Source of the DNA: Terrimonas_A sp036262095
GTDB lineage: Bacteria > Bacteroidota > Bacteroidia > Chitinophagales > Chitinophagaceae
Length of the DNA: 38,471 nt
Reading direction: 5' to 3'
NCBI GenBank assembly: GCA_036262095.1
Contig: DATAJQ010000257.1
Span: 1-38,471 of the forward strand
The notes beneath the pieces are model-generated. The model ran no database searches and was not told where the DNA came from. It saw only the letters and a list, made by a program, of their open reading frames with translations. Made by a program: the position numbers and the translations under genes. Below are positions 33,402 to 38,471 of this stretch, in pieces (position 1 is the stretch's first letter; every line of letters starts with the position of its first letter).

Positions 33402-36365
33402 ATGTTTAAAAGACTTGCACTCTCTTTTCTCCTGTTGCCGGCCCTGCTGGCCAGCAGCCAGGAAAAGGCCGATTCTCCAAAGAGTCCGCGGCCAATGAGC
33501 TGGAAGGATGTATCCTCCTGGCGATCTATCAGCACATTCAGCGTCACGCTGTCGCCCGATGGGAACTGGGTAGCTTATCCACTGCTGATGAGGGAAGGTG
33601 ATGGTGAACTGATCGTCAAAAAAGTGAATGATACTATTCAGAAAAAATATCCGGTAGGCGGCAGCTTTAGCGGGTTTGCTTTTTCTGAGGATGGCAAATG
33701 GCTTGCATTCAAAGAATCTTCTAAATTCAAGGAAGTGAAAGCAGCTGCCAAAACTCCCGGCAAGCAATTGTTTGAAAAACTCATTTTAGTGGAACTGGCA
33801 ACCGGCAAGCAAAAAGAATTTGAAAGGGCCGGCGCTTATTCTTTCAATGACCGTCTTTCTTCACACCTGGCTATTTCAATGGTGAAAGAAAGAAGCCCTG
33901 CCGCCAAGCCTGATGATCCGAAAGGAACAGACCTGCTGATAGTGGAACTGGCTTCCGGTAAAACACAGAATATCGGCAACGTGGGTGAGTTTGATTTTAA
34001 TAAAGAAGGAAACCTGCTTGCTTATACCATCGATGCAGCTAATAAAACCGGCAACGGTGTTTATCTGCTGAATATCGGCAGCAAACAAACTTCTGTGTTG
34101 GACAATGACAAAGCCACTTACAAATCATTAGCATGGACAGAAGAAGGAAATGCTTTTGCCCTGCTGAAGATGACCAAGGATGAAAAGTATAAGTCGGACA
34201 AAGGCGTGGTGATGGGTGTAAAGAACCTTACCGCAACTCCTGCTGTAACTGTTTATGACCCCGTTAAAGATTCACTCCACTTCCCCAAAGGAATGACCAT
34301 CAGTGCTAACCGTCGTCCTTACTGGTCAGAAGATCTGTCGCGCCTGTTTTTTGGCATTGCTGCTTTGCAGCCGGCTAAAAAAGAAAATGCCGACACAGCA
34401 AAGAAAGCACCTGAAGCCACTGCGCAGAACGATACAGAGAAGCTGGACAAACTGAAAACAGATACCAGTATCAAATCGCTTGGCGATCTGAAAAAAGCAT
34501 TGGCGAAACTGGAGCCAAAACCGGATGCGAAACCAACTGTTGCCCCCGGTGATGAACCCACCAAGCCGGATATGATCATCTGGAACTGGCAGGACAAACG
34601 TCTTCAAAGCCGCCAGCAGGTAATGGAAATGCAGGATAAGAACTATACTTACCTGGCATCTTATGATGTGGCTGGTTCTTCCTTTACCCGTCTTAATGAC
34701 AGCACCATGCGTTCGATCGGTGTTTTCCCTAAACAGCAATATGCAATAGGAATTGATAACCGTGCGTATGAACTGGACCTGAATCTTGACGGCCAGAGCT
34801 ATTCCGATATTTATATTGTTGATCTGAAAACAGGAAAGAAAACGCTTTTCGCCGAGAAGTTTTACCAGCCTTCATTCACAGCATCTCCTCAACCATCTCC
34901 TGATGGCACTAAGTTCCTCTATGGAAAAGATGGCCATTATTATGTGTATGATATACCTGCAAAAACGGATATCAATATCACAGAAAAAGTGCCCACATCT
35001 TTTGTGAACACGGAAGATGACCATAATGTAGTGAAACCGCTGACTGGCGCTATTGGCTGGAGCAGCGACAATAAATATGTATTGATCCGTGATCTGTGGG
35101 ATATCTGGCAGATACCTGTTAACGGTAAGGAAGCAGCTGTTAATCTTACCGTGAATGGTGGTAAAGACAAGATAAGATATCAAACACGTTACGTGCTTGA
35201 CCGAGATGAAAAAGGAATTGACCTGAAAAAACCCATCTATGTCCGCACCTATGGTGAATGGACAAAGAAAAGTGGTATCAGCCGTATTGAGCCAGGAAAG
35301 AAAGGGTTGCAGCCAGGAGCTAAATCACTGATCTGGGATGATGTGTCTGTTAACATTTTCGCCAAAGCAAAGAATGCAGACACTTATATGTATTCGAAAG
35401 AAACATTCAGCCAGCCTACTGAATTTTATGTTGGTGGCCCTTCACTGGATAATGCAAAAAAAGTAACAGAAAATGCACCTGACCGCAACAAGTATACCTG
35501 GAGCCCGGGCGTGCAGCTGGTCAATTATGTTTCTGATAAAGGAGATAGTTTACAGGGCGCTCTTTTCCTTCCTGCCGGTTATGAGAAAGGAAAGAAATAC
35601 CCTACCGTTGTTTATTATTACGAAAAAATGTCACAATCGCTGAACGGCTACAGCAATCCCGACTTTCCGGGCGGTGGCTGGAACCCTGCGATGTATACCA
35701 GCAATGGCTATGCAGTGTTCATGCCCGATATCGTGTATAAGATCGATGACCCAGGTATGAGTGCTGTCTGGTGCGTATTGCCTGCGGTTAAAGCAGCGAT
35801 CGCAACCGGTGTGATCGATGAAAATAATATCGGCATACAGGGGCATAGCTGGGGTGGTTATCAAACAGCTTTCCTTGCTACACAAACAAACATGTTCAAA
35901 GCTGCGGCACCCGGTGCAGCCCTTACTAACATGGTGAGCATGTACGACCTGATCTACTGGAACAGTGGTGGTGGTAATATGGCCATTTTTGAAGCATCAC
36001 AAGGCCGCTTTAAAGGTGGTCCCTGGGAAAACTGGGATTCTTATCTCCGCAACTCACCGATCTATTATGTGAAGAAAGTGAACACACCGATCCTGCTGTT
36101 GCATAATGATAAGGATGGCGCGGTTGATTTTACACAGGGTATCGAGTTTTACAGTGCGCTTCGCCGCCTTAAGAAACCGATCGTGATGATTACGTATAAA
36201 GGAGAGAACCATGGTATTGCTAAATTGGAGAACAGAAAGGATTATGCGGTCCGTATGATGGAGTTCTTTGATCATTTCCTGAAAGGCAAACCGGCTCCGG
36301 ATTGGTGGAAGGAAGGAGTGGAGAAAACTTCATTGGAAGAGCATTTGGAGAAGAGAGCGTTTTGA
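33402..36365 (+). CDS. Secreted S9-family (prolyl oligopeptidase-like) peptidase
   Basis: The 987 residues begin with a signal peptide (MFKRLALSFLLLPALLASSQ). A long beta-propeller-like part follows (about 40-660), then the alpha/beta-hydrolase domain (about 700-980). The catalytic Ser is in GHSWGGY (near 816), with Asp in HNDKDGAV (903-905) and His in GENHG (near 937), in the order expected for family S9. A Lys/Ala/Asp-rich, low-complexity insert (about 324-390) interrupts the propeller. The substrate is unknown; export suggests peptide scavenging. The gene is convergent with dxs across a strong terminator. Confidence 0.92.
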   Translation: MFKRLALSFLLLPALLASSQEKADSPKSPRPMSWKDVSSWRSISTFSVTLSPDGNWVAYPLLMREGDGELIVKKVNDTIQKKYPVGGSFSGFAFSEDGKWLAFKESSKFKEVKAAAKTPGKQLFEKLILVELATGKQKEFERAGAYSFNDRLSSHLAISMVKERSPAAKPDDPKGTDLLIVELASGKTQNIGNVGEFDFNKEGNLLAYTIDAANKTGNGVYLLNIGSKQTSVLDNDKATYKSLAWTEEGNAFALLKMTKDEKYKSDKGVVMGVKNLTATPAVTVYDPVKDSLHFPKGMTISANRRPYWSEDLSRLFFGIAALQPAKKENADTAKKAPEATAQNDTEKLDKLKTDTSIKSLGDLKKALAKLEPKPDAKPTVAPGDEPTKPDMIIWNWQDKRLQSRQQVMEMQDKNYTYLASYDVAGSSFTRLNDSTMRSIGVFPKQQYAIGIDNRAYELDLNLDGQSYSDIYIVDLKTGKKTLFAEKFYQPSFTASPQPSPDGTKFLYGKDGHYYVYDIPAKTDINITEKVPTSFVNTEDDHNVVKPLTGAIGWSSDNKYVLIRDLWDIWQIPVNGKEAAVNLTVNGGKDKIRYQTRYVLDRDEKGIDLKKPIYVRTYGEWTKKSGISRIEPGKKGLQPGAKSLIWDDVSVNIFAKAKNADTYMYSKETFSQPTEFYVGGPSLDNAKKVTENAPDRNKYTWSPGVQLVNYVSDKGDSLQGALFLPAGYEKGKKYPTVVYYYEKMSQSLNGYSNPDFPGGGWNPAMYTSNGYAVFMPDIVYKIDDPGMSAVWCVLPAVKAAIATGVIDENNIGIQGHSWGGYQTAFLATQTNMFKAAAPGAALTNMVSMYDLIYWNSGGGNMAIFEASQGRFKGGPWENWDSYLRNSPIYYVKKVNTPILLLHNDKDGAVDFTQGIEFYSALRRLKKPIVMITYKGENHGIAKLENRKDYAVRMMEFFDHFLKGKPAPDWWKEGVEKTSLEEHLEKRAF

Positions 36366-36373
36366 GTAGACTG

Positions 36374-36427
36374 ATCTTTATAAAATAAAAGACCCCGGCA
36401 AACCGGGGTCTTTTATTTTATAAAGAT
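36374..36427. terminator. Bidirectional terminator between the S9 peptidase and dxs genes
   Basis: A perfect 25-bp inverted repeat (36374-36398 with 36403-36427) has a 4-base loop. The GC core (GACCCCGG / CCGGGGTC) is flanked by A-rich and T-rich sides, so it serves both convergent genes. Confidence 0.92.
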
Positions 36428-36443
36428 TTAAGCTTAAGCCGGG

Positions 36444-38378
36444 TTATCCTAATAACTGGCTCACACGCACTTTATCTTTCATCATTTCCAGCACAGCTGT
36501 TTTAATCGCCGCCGCATCATACCCACACTCATGCTGCAACTCCTTCGGTGTTCCATGCTCTACTATTTTATCAGGGATTCCCATGATCTTCACTTCATTC
36601 TTATAACCATGCTTTGCCATGAACTCCAGCACCGCACTGCCAAATCCTCCCTGCACACAACCATCTTCCACTGTAATGATCTTTTCATACTGTGTGCAAG
36701 CCTCGTGCAATAATTCTTCATCAAGAGGTTTTGCAAAGCGCATATCATAATGTGCCGGGTTCAATCCTTCCTGTTTCAGATCGCGGATAGCGCTGGCTGC
36801 AAAATTGCCGGGATGTCCGAAGGAGAGTATAGCGATATCATTACCATCTTTTAGTTTCCTGCCTTTACCGATCGGTATTTCCTTCATGTCTGTTCTCCAT
36901 TCCGGCATCACACCTTCGCCGCGGGGATAGCGGATCACAAAGGGCACCTGGTTTGTTTCCAGTTGGGAAGTATACATCAGGTTTCTCAGTTCGCTTTCAT
37001 TCATTGGAGCGCTCACTACCATGTTGGGTATGCAACGCATGTAAGCAATGTCATAAGCGCCATGGTGGGTAGGGCCATCATCGCCTACCAGTCCTGCGCG
37101 GTCGAGGCAGAACACAACAGGTAATTTCTGTATAGCTACATCATGCACTACCTGGTCATAGGCCCTTTGCATGAAGGAAGAGTAAATATTACAGAATACG
37201 CGCATTCCCTGTGTGGCCATGCCGGCACTGAGTGTGACGGCATGCTGCTCGCAGATGCCTACATCAAAAGCCCTGTCAGGCATTTGCTCCATCATGAATT
37301 TAAGGGAGGAGCCGGAGGGCATGGCAGGAGTGATCCCAAAGATCTTTTCATTCTTTTCAGCCAGTTCAATGATCGTATGCCCGAACACATCCTGGTATTT
37401 GGGAGGCTGCGGAGTATCAAATTTCTTTTTGAAGATCTCACCGGTCACTTTATCAAACAGACCCGGCGCATGCCACTTGGTCTGGTCCTTCTCTGCCAGT
37501 GCATATCCCTTGCCTTTGGTGGTAATGATATGCAATATTTTTGGGCCGGGGATCTCGCGGAGGTCTTTCAGTGTATCTACCAGCTTTGCCACATTATGCC
37601 CGTCAATAGGACCGAAGTAGCGGAGCTTCAATGCTTCGAACAGGTTGGAGCTGCTGCTCACCATGCCTTTAAGGCCTTCAACCAGCTTATGGCCCATGGC
37701 CCGGCTGAAGTTCTTGCCCACAGGCAGTTTGCCCATCAGTTTCCATACATCATCCTTTACCTTATTATAAGTTGGAGAAGTGGAAATATCGGTGAGGTAT
37801 TCTTTCAGTGCACCTACATTGGGATCAATGCCGATACCATTGTCGTTCAGGATGATCAGCATATCGGAATTGGCTACGCCGGCGTGGTTCATAGCTTCAA
37901 AAGCCATCCCGGCGGTCATGGAGCCATCGCCGATCACAGCCACGGTCTTGCGGTCAGTCTCGCCTTTGTGTTTGGCTGCTATCGCCATGCCCAGGGCAGC
38001 GGAAATGGAAGTGGAGGAATGTCCTACACCAAATGTATCGTATTCGCTTTCGCTTCTTTTCGGAAAGCCGCTCAGGCCGTTGTATTTGCGGTTGGTAACA
38101 AAATTGTCGCGGCGCCCGGTCAGGATCTTGTGCCCGTAAGCCTGGTGGCCTACGTCCCATACCAACTGGTCATAAGGCGTATTATACACGTAATGAAGCG
38201 CCGTTGTCAGTTCCACCACGCCCAGGCTGGCGCCAAAATGACCTCCATGCACACTTACCACATCGATAATGTATTGCCTTAATTCATCACAAACCTGGTG
38301 TAGTTTTTCGCGGGGAAGCTTTTTCAGATCGGCGGGCGAGTTGATTGTTTTTAACAACGATCCGGGTATAATCTCCAT
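36444..38378 (-). CDS. dxs: 1-deoxy-D-xylulose-5-phosphate synthase
   Basis: Dxs joins pyruvate and glyceraldehyde-3-phosphate, the first step of the MEP isoprenoid pathway, and also feeds thiamine and pyridoxal synthesis. I choose the ATG at 38376-38378 (MEIIPGSLLKTINSPADLKKL, 644 residues). The alternative TTG at 38399 falls inside the promoter. Motifs include GGHFGASLGVVELTTALHY, VGHQAYGHKILTGR, the thiamine diphosphate site VIGDGSMTAGMAFEA with LNDNGIGI, and the later DRAGLVGDDGPTHHG. All three domains are present. It appears to be a single-gene unit. Confidence 0.96.
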   Translation of the reverse strand: MEIIPGSLLKTINSPADLKKLPREKLHQVCDELRQYIIDVVSVHGGHFGASLGVVELTTALHYVYNTPYDQLVWDVGHQAYGHKILTGRRDNFVTNRKYNGLSGFPKRSESEYDTFGVGHSSTSISAALGMAIAAKHKGETDRKTVAVIGDGSMTAGMAFEAMNHAGVANSDMLIILNDNGIGIDPNVGALKEYLTDISTSPTYNKVKDDVWKLMGKLPVGKNFSRAMGHKLVEGLKGMVSSSSNLFEALKLRYFGPIDGHNVAKLVDTLKDLREIPGPKILHIITTKGKGYALAEKDQTKWHAPGLFDKVTGEIFKKKFDTPQPPKYQDVFGHTIIELAEKNEKIFGITPAMPSGSSLKFMMEQMPDRAFDVGICEQHAVTLSAGMATQGMRVFCNIYSSFMQRAYDQVVHDVAIQKLPVVFCLDRAGLVGDDGPTHHGAYDIAYMRCIPNMVVSAPMNESELRNLMYTSQLETNQVPFVIRYPRGEGVMPEWRTDMKEIPIGKGRKLKDGNDIAILSFGHPGNFAASAIRDLKQEGLNPAHYDMRFAKPLDEELLHEACTQYEKIITVEDGCVQGGFGSAVLEFMAKHGYKNEVKIMGIPDKIVEHGTPKELQHECGYDAAAIKTAVLEMMKDKVRVSQLLG

Positions 38379-38396
38379 GGAGGGCGGTTTTGCCTG

Positions 38397-38404
38397 CAAA
38401 AGTA
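38397..38404 (-). promoter_or_regulatory. -7 promoter element of dxs
   Basis: The minus strand reads TACTTTTG, an exact TAnnTTTG match. The expected transcript start near 38390 leaves a leader of about 12 bases to the ATG at 38378. This is a main reason to reject the TTG start at 38399. Confidence 0.5.
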
Positions 38405-38430
38405 ATACTTTTAGCTGGGAGGGAAAAGGC

Positions 38431-38471
38431 AGTCGGGAGTCTTTAGTCGCGAGTCTATAGACTCGCGACTA
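38431..38471. repeat. Seven-base-word palindromic array running off the window end
   Basis: Four 7-base words beginning AGTC follow each other (AGTCGGG, AGTCTTT, AGTCGCG, AGTCTAT; 38431-38458). From 38444 to the last base the sequence is a perfect 28-base palindrome centred at 38457/38458. The array is cut by the window end and probably continues. It lies upstream of dxs. Confidence 0.75.

Noticed and set aside
37143..38282. Long plus-strand frame of 379 codons opposite dxs
   Set aside because: It lies entirely antisense to an unmistakable dxs gene, has no family motif, and its composition (many His, Gly and Cys) is what the complement of dxs codons gives.
38379..38399. Seven-codon N-terminal extension of dxs from a TTG start
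   Set aside because: The TTG overlaps the -7 element TACTTTTG, so it would lie upstream of the expected transcript start; the ATG at 38378 fits the family start.

Overview
The window looks like a chromosomal segment from a Bacteroidota bacterium, most likely of the family Chitinophagaceae (the family is an inference). The signs are a SusC/SusD outer-membrane pair, a PorX-type response regulator with a PglZ domain, an LpxC-FabZ fusion, a split transketolase, and several promoters with the Bacteroidota -7 element TAnnTTTG. I see no rRNA, tRNA, CRISPR array, transposase, integrase or prophage gene. I support thirty protein genes.

Layout. 1-2350: a small conserved-looking protein, a secreted TPR protein and a lipoprotein of unknown role. 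2357-4336: gyrB. 4677-12646 (minus strand): lpxC-fabZ, a secreted zinc metalloprotease, a secreted VWA protein, lpxD and an HD-domain phosphohydrolase, with one tiny plus-strand lipoprotein (10067-10300) in the middle. 12869-17814 (plus): porX, a small unknown protein, a PhnP-like metallo-hydrolase, an extraordinarily regular coiled-coil protein and an acyl-CoA dehydrogenase. 17863-23720: an MsbA-like ABC exporter, rbfA, a LolC/E-like permease, the N-terminal half of transketolase, and a WecA/TagO-like sugar-1-phosphate transferase. 24076-28767: susC and susD, with no carbohydrate enzymes or regulator beside them. 28947-33211: frr, an EamA exporter, a PPK2 kinase, mscL, scpA and an OsmC-family protein. 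33402-38378: a secreted S9 peptidase, convergent with dxs.

How the genes fit together. Most are housekeeping or cell-envelope genes: lipid A synthesis (lpxC-fabZ, lpxD), possible lipid A or lipid flipping (ABC exporter), lipoprotein release (LolC/E-like), surface glycan initiation (WecA-like), nutrient uptake (SusCD), isoprenoid and thiamine/pyridoxal precursors (dxs), and control of type IX secretion (porX). The lipid A genes are split by a three-gene block of secreted proteins.

The least explained feature is extragenic. At least nine places carry inverted or quasi-tandem arrays built from short words of 7, 8 or 9 bases. The words differ from site to site but the design is shared. Four form long hairpins or palindromes (8614-8673, 30505-30566, 33220-33303, 38431-38471). 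Several of the 9-base arrays touch or overlap the stop codon of a gene. I regard this as the best candidate for something undescribed here.
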